NCBI RefSeq assembly: GCF_000972845.2
Contig: NC_040027.1
Coordinates: 16,165,803 to 16,229,802 of the forward strand
DNA from: Larimichthys crocea
Taxonomy: Eukaryota > Chordata > Actinopteri > Sciaenidae
DNA length: 64,000 nucleotides
Direction of reading: 5' to 3'
Shown: in pieces, positions 25,985 to 35,810 of the stretch
Numbering within the stretch: position 1 is the first letter of the stretch
Layout of the letters: every line of letters begins with the position of its first letter
Program-made: the position numbers and the translations under genes
The notes under the pieces: model-generated
Told to the model about the DNA's origin: nothing
The model's database searches: none
Seen by the model: the letters and a program-made list of their open reading frames with translations, nothing else

Positions 25985-26990
25985 CCCCATGAATGTGCTT
26001 CAAAGCCACATTGTTTGCATATTCAAACTGAAATTGTGCTGTGAACTACTAATACCGATACTTGCGCTGACTAAGCAGCATTTTTTATGGCTATGTATAC
26101 GCTACATGTTCAGGAACTGTGCTAAAATACTCCACAGATTGACATTTATACTCTTCTCATTCCTCCAAGGTGAATTTCAGCAACAATGTGAGCCAAGCAA
26201 GCCAAGGTGATGGGTCTCTACCAAAATTCTGTACAGTATAACCTGGACAGTGAGAGGAAAGGCTGTGCTGCTATGAGGCAGAGTCTGGACCTCGTGTGGT
26301 AACGTACATATTTATAACATAACAAACATTGGACAACAATAATAATTAATTCACTGTTTACTGTGTATGTGCTTTAAGGATGACTCTGGTATAAAGGCAT
26401 ACAGAGGGGTGCCCCCCAACTTCATACTGAACTCATTTGGCTCGCAAATCTAGTAGTTATACTATGATTCTTGAACACAGAAGCTGGATTTGTTCTGCAC
26501 TAAATAAATCCAAACTGCACGAAAAGGCTCCTGTATATGTCAGATTTGAAGTATCGTATTATATTAGTATAACACTAGAGAGCTGATACATAATATCACA
26601 ACTGATTTCAAAGCATTGAAACTGTCATACCAGTTTGTCTGGACTTTCTTGCTTAAGGCTAGACTTAAACAAATAAAGACAAGTCATTAGTTACATACAA
26701 ATGTAGATTTAATACTATTTAATAAATACTGTTATGTCTTGGATACATTCTAAATATTGAAATGCGTTATTGGTTTTTGCATCATCTCTTCGATTCAATA
26801 AAATGAGATCACAGGAGTTTGTTTTGTACCATCTTTTCAACAATAAACCGTTGCTCTCTCACCATGTTTTCTCAGTAATCTGTTCATTCCTGTCTGAGCC
26901 TGAATTAAAATGAACAAAGACAACACTGCCTCCTTGTGAAGAAAATATAATGATCAAGCAAGACAAGGTTCACTGTCCACTTTTTATATT
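25985..26990 (+). pseudogene. Decayed granzyme-like serine protease copy (first unit of the cluster)
   Basis: Pieces of the same gene model as the intact copies lie here in order. A promoter block (CTTCAAAGCCACATTGTTTGCAT, about 25998-26020) is followed by an exon 1 relic (GTGAACTACTAATACCGATACTTGC...). An exon 4 relic begins near 26168 (AAGGTGAATTTCAGCAACA). An exon 4 end/intron 4 relic (CCTCGTGTGGTAACGTACAT) lies near 26290. An exon 5 relic (AGGATGACTCTGGT, once the GDSG codons) lies near 26379. The shared 3' UTR end follows, with AATAAA at 26842-26847. Exons 2 and 3 are missing, so there is no catalytic His or Asp. The start codon is lost and the remaining exons are frameshifted. It is far more diverged than the copies to its right, so it died earlier. 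It was recognised only by comparison with the intact genes. Confidence 0.8.
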
Positions 26991-27579
26991 TTAAATATTA
27001 AATGTGTTAATAATTACTGAACATACCAAATATGTTACAGAACATAAGACTTAACTACCCACAAAATAAAAACTGTAACCAAGAGGTGGAGGCAACAGGA
27101 GGATCACTTGTTGATGGTGCTGAAGTGGACATAACTGTAGATGGTCCAAGATTGGCAGGGTGGGATTCAGATATCTCAACAGCACAGAAGAGGAGTATGT
27201 GAGATGTGTGTTACAGTCTAATAATAAAAAAGATGATACCAAGAATAAAATGAAATTAAATAATAACAATGAAAAACCTAAGAGATGCATGATATCCCCT
27301 ATTCTTACTGTACATGTATCATATAAAATGCAATTATTTCTGATTTGCAAATTCGATCAATTTTGCAGTGAACTGCCGATTAGCAGAATGCAAAGAAGCA
27401 GTAAACTGCAGTATAACATAACATATAGGAATGCTAAGTTATGAAGTATTAACATAAGTATTAACATTCATGATGTGCACTTTAACACTGATGTAAAGTG
27501 CATTTTGCGCATTTTGTTTCCAAACTGTAAAATAATAATTAAGATTCACTAATAGGTTTACACATTCAGTGAGGCGTCC

Positions 27580-27730
27580 TTCTCGTAAATGTGGTTCAAA
27601 GCCACATCATTTGCATTATAAACAACACAAACAGTTCCTTCCTTCCCTTTGTCAGAACGTATTTAAAGACCGAAACTGTCTGAATGTGTACAACTGCTCT
27701 TCAGTAGCTGATCTGTGCTGTGATCGCACC
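27580..27730 (+). promoter_or_regulatory. Promoter block of protease gene A (octamer, TTCC cluster, TATA-like)
   Basis: An octamer ATTTGCAT at 27609-27616 sits in CAAAGCCACATCATTTGCAT, a context shared with genes B and C. It is followed by TTCC repeats (ETS-like) and a TATTTAAAG box at 27660-27668, about 65 bases before the ATG. The octamer is a known POU-factor (Oct-1/Oct-2) site. Its use here is inferred from conservation among the copies. Confidence 0.55.
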
Positions 27731-29049
27731 ATGTCTATCCACTGTGAACTGATAATACTGATACTTGCACTAACTCTCGATGGCCAAGGTATGTAAAGTA
27801 GCATTTTTAAGGCTTTTTCATATTATTAGTATTACATTTTTGTGACTTTATATACATATATATATACTGTAAATATTTTTGTTCTCAGTTCATACAGGAC
27901 AGATCTATGGAGGCAAGGTGGCTGAGCCACATAGCAGGCCTTACATGGCGATTTTAGAGGCAAAAATGAGTAATGGTTTAATAAAACACTGTGGGGGTTT
28001 CATTCTGACTGAAGATTTTGTGATGACTGCAGCCCACTGCCAAGCCAAGTCAGTATAACACAACTTATGTTTACCTGTGGAAAGTAATGGTGCTAGGAAT
28101 TGTGTGATCATTTGTTAGAAGTTCTGAATTTAACAATGTGCTTCATAAATTATGACATAAATTCAGTTTCCTTAATATTCATTTTACCTTAATAGTTTTA
28201 TTTATTGAATACATTGTTCTCACAATCTATTCTTAAATACAAATATATTTTTATATATGATATATATTTTTGGCACTTACTGTCATTTCAGGTCCTACAG
28301 AGTCTTACTCGGAGTGCACGATTTCTTTAAGACAAAAGAAATACAGAGTGTAGATGTGGAAAAAGCATTTCCACATAAAGACTATAATTCGACTGATTAC
28401 ATAAATGACGTGATGATTCTTAAGGTAAGAAGCAGTTCATTGCTGTTGATATGTGTGTTAATGTCTATTTTTGTTATTTTCAGTTTTGGTTTGTCATTTT
28501 GTTTAAATGCTCTATTGATTAATCCAATTGATATTTATACCTTTTAAATATATTTTCACCTCTTCCTGTTCCTCAAGTTGAGCTCCAAGGTGAAATTCAG
28601 CAAAACTGTGAAAGCCATCCCCCTCGCAGGCCAAAATGATGGCTCTCCAAAATCATGCATAGTCTCTGGCTGGGGATCAACCAGCAAAGAAAATGAACCT
28701 GGTCAACGTATGTCTCGTGTACTCATGGAAGTCAATGTAACTCTCATTGACAATGAGTTTTGCAAAAACAATGACATGTACTGCTCTGAGGGAGAGGTTG
28801 GACCACGTATTGTACGTACATTTTTGTAACATAAAAAAATAACCAAACATTCGTCCACTATTACAATTAATTCACTGCATACGTTGTGTGTGCTTCCAGG
28901 GAGACTCCGGTGGTCCATTGGTCTGTGAAGATGGGAAGGCGTATGGAGTGGTGTCCAATTTCTTCCAAGACTCAAGCCCGTCATTGTGTAGTTATTCTAT
29001 GATCTCTGACCACATGAGCTGGATTGTTTCGACAATTAAAAATGCATGA
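27731..29049 (+). CDS. Granzyme/mast-cell-protease-like S1 serine protease A, 5 exons
   Basis: The exons are 27731-27788, 27889-28048, 28292-28424, 28578-28811 and 28900-29049. They join at phases 1, 2, 0, 0 (the granzyme/chymase pattern) into 244 residues. A signal peptide ([19 protein letters not shown]) and a short propeptide (VHTGQ) precede the mature start IYGG. The catalytic triad is intact: His in TAAHC, Asp in NDVMILK, Ser in GDSGGPL. The three disulphides of granzymes (42-58, 136-201, 168-182) can be paired. Arg sits where Cys191 would be, so the 191-220 bridge is absent, as in granzyme B, cathepsin G and chymase. N-glycosylation sites are NST and NVT. By family it should be stored in granules of cytotoxic or mast/eosinophilic granule cells and cut proteins after secretion. 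The pocket loop after VVS (NFFQDSSPSLCSY) is unusual, so specificity cannot be named. Teleost annotations often call such genes granzyme B-like, duodenase-like or mast cell protease-like. Confidence 0.9.
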
Positions 29050-29556
29050 AAAGGCTCTTGTGCATGTCACATTTGATTAATCGAATCACAACATTTGAAT
29101 TTATTTCATTGTATTAGTATAACATTGGAGAACTGATCTTAAAGCAGTAAAACTGTCAGACCAAAGTCTGGATTTACTTGCTTGAGAGGGTTTTTTAACT
29201 TGATTTGACTGACTTCAGAAAGTGACATGTTTTGGCTTGTAATGGCACTGCTGTTTTGTTTTTTTTCCTGCTGCTTGACAACGTGACAACTACACATTAG
29301 TCAATAATGTTTAGATTACAATTCATTACAATTTTATTTTTACAAGCCAAGCATTGCATGCAAATAAGATATGGCTTAAGAAATATGAGTGTAGATTTAA
29401 TGCTGTTTAATAGATGTGATATTAGATACCGTATGTTATTCTGCTCTTTAATGCAACATTATAAACATTTAATACATTACAGTTTTGTGCAGCATCTAGA
29501 CTTGATAAAATGAGAACACTGGGTCCTTTAAGTTTGTATTGTACCATCTTTTCTAC

Positions 29557-29562
29557 AATAAA
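29557..29562 (+). terminator. Polyadenylation signal of protease gene A
   Basis: AATAAA sits in ACAATAAACTGTTG, followed by a T/G-rich stretch (TTCTCTCACCATGTTTTC). The same block follows gene B, gene C and the decayed first copy, which supports its use. It gives a 3' UTR of about 510 bases. Confidence 0.7.
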
Positions 29563-30317
29563 CTGTTGTTCTCTCACCATGTTTTCTCAGTACCTCTGTT
29601 CATTCCTGTCTGAGCCAGAGTTAAATCAAATCAACAGTGAAGACAACACTGCCTCCTTGTGAGGAAAGTATGAAACAAGAAGAGGGTCACTGTTCGCTTT
29701 TAGAAGACAGAACTGAAACTGTTATAATAACCATCATTCATAAATAGTAATTTGATAGTTAAGTAAAATCGACTAATCACACTAATTATTCCTAATGCTA
29801 TGAAGAAAATGACATTACACTGAATGGATGGACTTCTATCCAGCATACTAAGAGTATACTCTTTATTCTCATCCCCACTCTGTAGAGATATGGTTTGACT
29901 ATTTTCTAATGTATAAAACAGACATAAAATTGTTTGTTGTGATTCAGGAAATGTTGATATTTCTCTCATATTAACCATAATATCATGTGTCCTGTTTCTG
30001 CTGAATGACTGAAGCAGGTGTCAGTTTGGTCAGTACTTGTTGTTGCTGCTGGAAGGTGTTGGTGGGCCAGGAGGGAAAAGTCTTGTAAAGAATTACAAAT
30101 AATTAATAAATACAATGAAATGCTATTTCAGTAAAGTGATTATTAACTCACTTAATTGTTTACTTAATTAATTATTGAGTTGAACTCAATTCACTGTTTA
30201 TTGATGATGGTTATTATAGCATAATGTCTTATCAGCGCATTTTGTTTCCAAACTGTAAAATAATAATTAAGATTCACTAATAGGTTTACACATTCAGTGA
30301 GGCGTCCTTCTCGTAAA

Positions 30318-30457
30318 CGTGGTTCAAAGCCACATCATTTGCATGTTCAAACAACACAAACACTTCCTCCCTTTCCTTTGTCAGAACGTATAAAGACTGA
30401 AACTGTGTGAATGTGTACAACTGCTCTTCAGTAGCTGATCTGTGCTGTGATCGCACC
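30318..30457 (+). promoter_or_regulatory. Promoter block of protease gene B
   Basis: The octamer ATTTGCAT lies at 30337-30344 in the same GCCACATC context as in genes A and C. It is followed by CTTCCTCCCTTTCC and a TATAAAG box at 30389-30395, 63 bases before the ATG. Spacing from octamer to ATG (114 bases) nearly equals that of gene A (115) and gene C (120). Confidence 0.6.
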
Positions 30458-31747
30458 ATGTCTATCCACTGTGAACTGGTAATACTGATACTTGCACTAA
30501 CTCTCGATGGCCAAGGTATGTAAAGTTCATATTATTAGTATTACAGTTTTGTGACTTTATATACATATATATACTGTAAATATTTTTGTTCTCAGTTCAT
30601 ACAGGACAGATCTATGGAGGCAAAGAGGCTGAGCCACATAGCAGGCCTTACATGGTGATTTTGGAGAAAAAAATGAGTAATGGTGTAATAAAACACTGTG
30701 GGGGTTTCATTCTGAATGAAGATTTTGTGATAACTGCAGCCCACTGCCAAGCCAAGTCAGTATAACACAACTTATGTTTACCTGTGGAAAGTAATGGTGC
30801 TAGGAATTGTGTGATCATTTGTTAGAAGTTCTGAATTTAACAATGTGCTTCATAAATTATGACATAAATTCAGTTTCCTTAATATTCATTTTACCTTAAT
30901 AGTTTTATTTATTGAATACATTGTTCTCACAATCTATTCTTAAATACAAATATATTTTTATATATAATATATATTTTTGGCACTTACTGTCATTTCAGGT
31001 CCTACAGAGTCTTACTCGGAGTGCATGATTACTCTAAGACAAAAGAAATACAGAGTATAGATGTGGAAAAAGCATTTCCACATAAAGACTATAATTCGAC
31101 TGATTACATAAATGACGTGATGATTCTTAAGGTAAGAAGCAGTTCATTGCTGTTGATATGTGTGTTAATGTCTATTTTTGTTATTTTCAGTTTTGGTTTG
31201 TCATTTTGTTTAAATGCTCTATTGATTAATCCAATTGATATTTATACCTTTTAAATATATTTTCACCTCTTCCTGTTCCTCAAGTTGAGCTCCAAGGTGA
31301 AATTCAGCGAAACTGTGAAAGCCATCCCCCTCGCAGGCCAAAATGATGGCTCTCCAAAATCATGCATAGTCTCTGGCTGGGGATCAACCAGCAAAGAAAA
31401 TGAACCTGGTCAACGTATGTCTCGTGTACTCATGGAAGTCAATGTAACTCTCATTGACAATGAGTTTTGTAAAAGCAATGGCATGTACTGCTCTGAGGGA
31501 GAGGTTGGACCACGTGTGGTACGTACATTTTTGTAACATAAAAAAATAACCAAACATTCGTCCACTATTACAATTAATTCACTGCATACGTTGTGTGTGC
31601 TTCCAGGGAGACTCCGGTGGTCCATTGGTCTGTGAAGATGGGAAGGCGTATGGAGTGGTGTCCCATTCCTTCCAAGACTCGTATCGTTATACTATGATCT
31701 CTGACCACATCATGACATGGATTGTTTCGACAATTAAAAATGCATGA
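30458..31747 (+). CDS. Granzyme/mast-cell-protease-like S1 serine protease B, 5 exons
   Basis: The exons are 30458-30515, 30596-30755, 30999-31131, 31285-31518 and 31607-31747. The phases are the same as gene A, giving 241 residues. Signal peptide [19 protein letters not shown], propeptide VHTGQ, mature start IYGG. The triad His, Asp and Ser (TAAHC, NDVMILK, GDSGGPL) is intact. Arg again replaces Cys191. The gene is a recent tandem twin of A: introns 2, 3 and 4 have identical lengths (243, 153, 88) and I count one difference in them. Exons 1-4 carry about 20 differences and 14 amino-acid changes. Exon 5 differs most: the loop after VVS reads HSFQDSYRY and is shorter, and it lacks the extra Cys of gene A. 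The expected role is that of a granule protease of immune cells, possibly with a different cleavage preference. That is inferred from the pocket loop only. Confidence 0.9.
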
Positions 31748-32256
31748 AAAGGCTCTTGTGCATGTCACATTTGATTAATCAAATCACAACATTTGAATTT
31801 ATTTCATTGTATTAGTATAACACTGGAGAACAGATCTTAAAGCAGTAAAACTGTCAGACCAAAGTCTGGATTTACTTGCTTGAGAGGGTTTTTTAGCTTG
31901 ATTTGACTGACTTCAGAAAGTGACATGTTTTGGCCTGTAATGGCACTGCTGTTTGTTTTTTTTTTCTGCTGCTTGACAACGTGACAACTACACATTAGTC
32001 AATAATGTTTAGATTACAATTCATTACAATTTTATTTTTACAAGCCAAGCATTGCATGCAAATTAGTTATGGCTTAAGAAATATGAGTGTAGATGCTGTT
32101 TAATAGATGTGATATATGATATTAGATACCATATGTTATTCTGCTCTTTAATGCAACATTATAAACATTTAATACATTACAGTTTTGTGCATCATCTAGA
32201 CTTGATAAAATGAGAACACGGGGTCCTTTAAGTTTGTATTGTACCATCTTTTCAAC

Positions 32257-32262
32257 AATAAA
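32257..32262 (+). terminator. Polyadenylation signal of protease gene B
   Basis: AATAAA in CAACAATAAACTGTTG is followed by the same T/G-rich block as in gene A, about 510 bases after the stop codon. Confidence 0.7.
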
Positions 32263-32610
32263 CTGTTGTTCTCTCACCATGTTTTCTCAGTACCTCTGTT
32301 CATTCCTGTCTGAGCCAGAGTTAAATCAACAGTGAAGACAACACTGCCTCCTTGTGAAGAAAGTATGAAACAAGAAGAGAGTCACTGTTCACTTCAAGAA
32401 GACAGAACTGAAACTGTTATAATAACCATCATTCATAAGTAGTAACTTGATAGTTAAGTAAAATGAACTAATCACACTAATTATACCTAATACTATGAAG
32501 AGAACATTACAGTGAATAGATGGACTAGATATGGTTTGACTATTTTGTAATGTATAAAACAGACACAAAATTGTTTGTTGTGATATAGGAAATGTTGATA
32601 TTTCTCTCAT

Positions 32611-32925
32611 TGCACTAACTCTTGATGGCCAAGGTATATAAAGCAGCATTTTTAAGGCTTTTTCATATTATAAGTATTACCGTTTTGTGACTTCATATAT
32701 ATATATATACTGTAAATATTTCGTTCTCAGTTCATACAGGACAGATCTTTGGAGGAACATAGCAGGCCTTACATGGTGATTTTGGAGAGACAGTTGCATG
32801 ATGGTTTAATAAAACACTGTGGGGGTTTCATTCTGACTGAAAATTGTGTGATGACTGCAGCCCACTGCCAAGCCAAGTCAGCATAACACAACTTATGTTA
32901 ACCGGTGGAAAGTAATGGTGAAACA
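32611..32925 (+). pseudogene. Truncated granzyme-like copy (end of exon 1, exon 2 only)
   Basis: Homology to genes A and B starts abruptly inside exon 1 at TGCACTAACTCTTGATGG (32611), so the start codon, most of the signal peptide and the promoter are gone. Intron 1 follows, then exon 2 (32731-32876). Exon 2 has lost 14 bases net just after the mature N-terminus, near 32754, where GGAGG joins AACATAGCAGG. This shifts the frame. The His of TAAHC is still spelled (ACTGCAGCCCACTGC). Homology stops near 32925 inside intron 2, and no exon 3-5 equivalent follows. Intron 1 keeps the GCATTTTTAAGGC segment present in A but lost from B, so it is not simply a copy of B. It was recognised by comparison only. 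Confidence 0.85.
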
Positions 32926-33250
32926 GCAGTATACTTCATACCTCTGTCTTATCGAGCTCGTATTTTTAGTTATGTTCAGAGACTAGAATGCATCCTTACT
33001 GCACCCTTACATACTTTCTACACTTACAGAGACCATGACATATAGGTGCGCTAATTAGTTTATTGGTAATGGCAGGTAAGACAGTGATGAACCACACTAT
33101 AACAAAATGCAAGATATAGTTTGTGACACACCATTTTTGCCCCCTTTGGTACTAATCAATAAAAAAAAACCAAAAAAACAACTAGTAATAGTACACCTTG
33201 CATGCATTTTACTTAAAATACAACCACAGACACACACATGCATGCACGTA

Positions 33251-33296
33251 TACACACACACACACACACACACTCACACACACACACACACACACA
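33251..33296. repeat. (CA)n microsatellite
   Basis: About 22 CA units, interrupted once by a T (ACACTCACAC). Confidence 0.95.
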
Positions 33297-33317
33297 ATGG
33301 GCTGCCACACAGAATAG

Positions 33318-33480
33318 TGCACTGGGAGTAATTATGGGTACCTTGCACCTTGGCAGTGCCCAGCAGGTGAATTGGCACTCCAGCTACAGAGTGTACCTTC
33401 CATACTTTGGTCCATACTGGCCATCCTCCTGGTCGCAAGCCAGATCCCTACAGACTGAGCTACTGCCACCCCTATTATGG
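33318..33480. repeat. Teleost dispersed-repeat fragment
   Basis: The stretch reads through GGCAGTGCCCAGCAGGTGAA, then CTGGCCATCCTCC, and ends GACTGAGCTACTGCCACCCC. That last phrase is typical of a common fish repeat carrying a tRNA-like or LINE-tail end. It directly follows the CA run at 33251-33296. Confidence 0.5.
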
Positions 33481-35019
33481 GCGATTTTTTCTATAACTCA
33501 TCTGTTGGTTTTTTTTTTTTTTGAAGGCTTAAAGTTATGCATAATTAAGAGCATGGCCACTTTGATTGACAGGTGGATGCCATCAAAGGTGGCTCGTTAA
33601 AGAAGTTTTCTCATTGTATTCTAATCTCAAAATGCTCAAAAAGGCTTAATTTATGTATGAAAATAAGTGAATGTATTGTAAGGAAGAATAGCCCTAGAAC
33701 ACACAATTTGATCTTAGATTTGTCGCCTATTTTGCTAGTAGAGACTATTAGAGTTTGTAGGTTTAAGATAAATGTATTATGTAATATGTGTTCTAGTTAT
33801 GATGGGAGTCATACGCTGTTGCAGATGAGACAGCAAGATAAACAAAACTGCTAAATGTCACCTAAAAACACAATCTTACATTGACAGTTACTTGGACACC
33901 CAGCCAATCTGCTTTTTGAGAGAAATAAAAAAAAAGGGTGAAGTGATTTAGAAAGAGCATTCTCTGTAGCTCCTCACAATAAAGCTCAACTACATTACTA
34001 CTTCACTCTCTTAGTAGTCAAGAATCTGGAAGACTTCAGGTCCAGTTCTTTGTCCAATTCATTACTCCTGGAGTAGAAACTGAAAGGAGTGGGATCCAAT
34101 GTTTCTGGCTCATAAACGTGCCATAAATAAAACCCACCAAAGAATGAGACAAACAAGAATTGTCTGCTGCTCCGGCATGATTAATAATATAATAATGTAT
34201 ACTTCTTGTCAGTTAGAAACAAGGTGAACCATGCATGGGCAAAGCTGGGCCAATGCCAAAAAGACTAATGTGGATAATATAGAGGAAAGGGAACTGTGAA
34301 GAGAAGTGTGATTTCCTTTCAAAAGAAAATACATCAAACAGGATGTATTCTTAATTTTAACATCCCCAGATAACAGCAGAACCCCATGACACAACCGTTA
34401 ATACACCACAGTGTTACCATTTCAATATACTCATTTGTATATGTGGCATAAATGTTAGGGTCTTTGTTAGTAAAGAAAGTATAGCACTCTGTTTTCTGAA
34501 TATATGTAATTAAAAAATAAGATCTCAAAGAAGAAGATATAACCACGGTGGAAGAGTTTATGATAGCAATCTGTAGCTATTTCCTGTTATTTACTAAGAT
34601 AAACGATAAAACCCTATTTCACACGTACATGAGAGGATGTCTCCAACCAACAGAAGCAACAGAGTGAATCGGAAACTGCTGTACAAAAAATGCAAATATT
34701 AGTGAATTAAGAAAGTGTGTGCATTATGCAGGTCGAAAAGGGGACGCATTAAAGTTTGTGAGTTAAACAATGTTAACAAAACATAATTACAGCAGCAGAG
34801 GCAAACTTTGGATTGGTTGAATGGTGAAACTGTGTGCATGGAGCTCTTATAAGAGCATTACTCAGCAACTAATATGTAATTTCTTTTTCAAATCATCTTT
34901 CCAAAACCAAAAATACAATAACAAAAGTGTAAAGAATAGATTAAACTGGTGGTTTATCTAATTTAAGTAAGCTGCAAATCTTTAGCATGTCATTAGCTAT
35001 AAAATATAGTATATTAATA

Positions 35020-35365
35020 AATTATATCCATCTATTATCTGTAACTGCTTGTCCTCATCAGGGTCACAGTGTGGCTGGAGCCTATCCCAGCTGACTTTGG
35101 GTGAGACGCAGAGTACACTCTGGACGAGTTGCCAGCTCATTACAGGGCACATAGAGACAAACAACCATTCACACTCTCATTCACACTTAGGTACAATTTA
35201 GAGTCACCAATTAACCTATAAAGTGCATGTCTTTGGTCCGTGGATGAAAGGGTACCCGGAGAGAATCTACCCAGACATGGAGAGAACATGCAAACTCTTT
35301 AAGCGAACTTTCTTGCTCTGAGGTGACGGTGCTAAACACTGCACCACCGAGCCAATAAACACCCA
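35020..35365 (+). repeat. Teleost interspersed repeat, longer copy
   Basis: Marks in order are CATCAGGGTCACAGTGTGGC, GGAGCCTATCCCAGCTG, ACAACCATTCACACTCTCA, TTTAGAGTCACCAATTAACC, GCATGTCTTTGG, AGAACATGCAAACTC and GCACCACCGAGCC. It is the same dispersed family as 19561-19762, in the opposite orientation. It is not a tRNA gene despite the CACTGCACCACCGAGCC end. Confidence 0.7.
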
Positions 35366-35671
35366 ATAAAATCATATTATGTACTATATTAATATAAGGT
35401 GTTACATAAAGCTTGTGAACAGACTGTCTGTCTCTCTGTGAGTAGGACCTTGTCACTGACAAGGTGACAAGGGTTTTATGCCCTCTATGGAGCCACCTCT
35501 ATGGTATAGTAAATGTACTAGAGGTGCATTTCATTTCCTCTGGTGGCAATCTTGTAAACCACTTGCACCACACTCTGTCTACTTAATTAGACACTGTCTG
35601 AAGAAGCCTTGCACAATGATGATATCTGGGGTGATATAGACATGTGCACATGCGCGCGTCTGTGTGTGTTT

Positions 35672-35810
35672 CGAAGCCACATCATTTGCATATGCAAACT
35701 ACACAAACACTTCCTTCTCTGTGTGCCCTACGCAGAAACATTTAAAAACAGATATCCTCAGTGATGTGTGTCACTTATCTTCAGTAGCTGAACTGTGCTG
35801 TGGTATCACC
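35672..35810 (+). promoter_or_regulatory. Promoter block of protease gene C
   Basis: The octamer ATTTGCAT lies at 35684-35691, again within GAAGCCACATC. It is followed by CACTTCCTTCTC and a TATA-like ATTTAAA at 35750-35756. The block resembles that of genes A and B although the surrounding DNA has diverged. Confidence 0.55.

Larger units (their letters stand above)
27507..29970 (+). repeat. Tandem duplication unit 1 (contains protease gene A)
   Basis: A unit of about 2.46 kb starting GCGCATTTTGTTTCCAAACT recurs from 30235 with very high identity through promoter, exons, introns, 3' UTR and downstream flank up to TGTTGATATTTCTCTCAT. The start codons of the two units are 2727 bases apart. About 264 bases of unshared spacer (29971-30234) separate the units. 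Confidence 0.9.
30235..32610 (+). repeat. Tandem duplication unit 2 (contains protease gene B)
   Basis: This is the second copy of the unit at 27507-29970. It begins GCGCATTTTGTTTCCAAACT and ends GATATTTCTCTCAT, where it runs directly into exon 1 of the truncated third copy. It differs by small indels, including about 20 bases missing in intron 1 and a shorter downstream flank. Confidence 0.9.
32926..35019. other. Spacer between the truncated copy and gene C
   Basis: No gene is supported. It contains a CA microsatellite and a dispersed-repeat fragment, both listed separately. The remainder is AT-rich. Confidence 0.5.

Noticed and set aside
28578..28829. Exon 4 read on through its donor as a stand-alone protein ending RTFL
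   Set aside because: The frame continues into intron 4. The phase-0 join to the GDSGGP exon is the family structure.
32389..32649. Minus-strand frame of 86 codons downstream of gene B
   Set aside because: It is antisense to the duplicated 3' flank and across the deletion junction. A similar frame at 29700-29978 arises from the same duplicated sequence.
35320..35360. tRNA-like end (CACTGCACCACCGAGCC)
   Set aside because: It is part of the dispersed fish repeat at 35020-35365, and no cloverleaf can be drawn.
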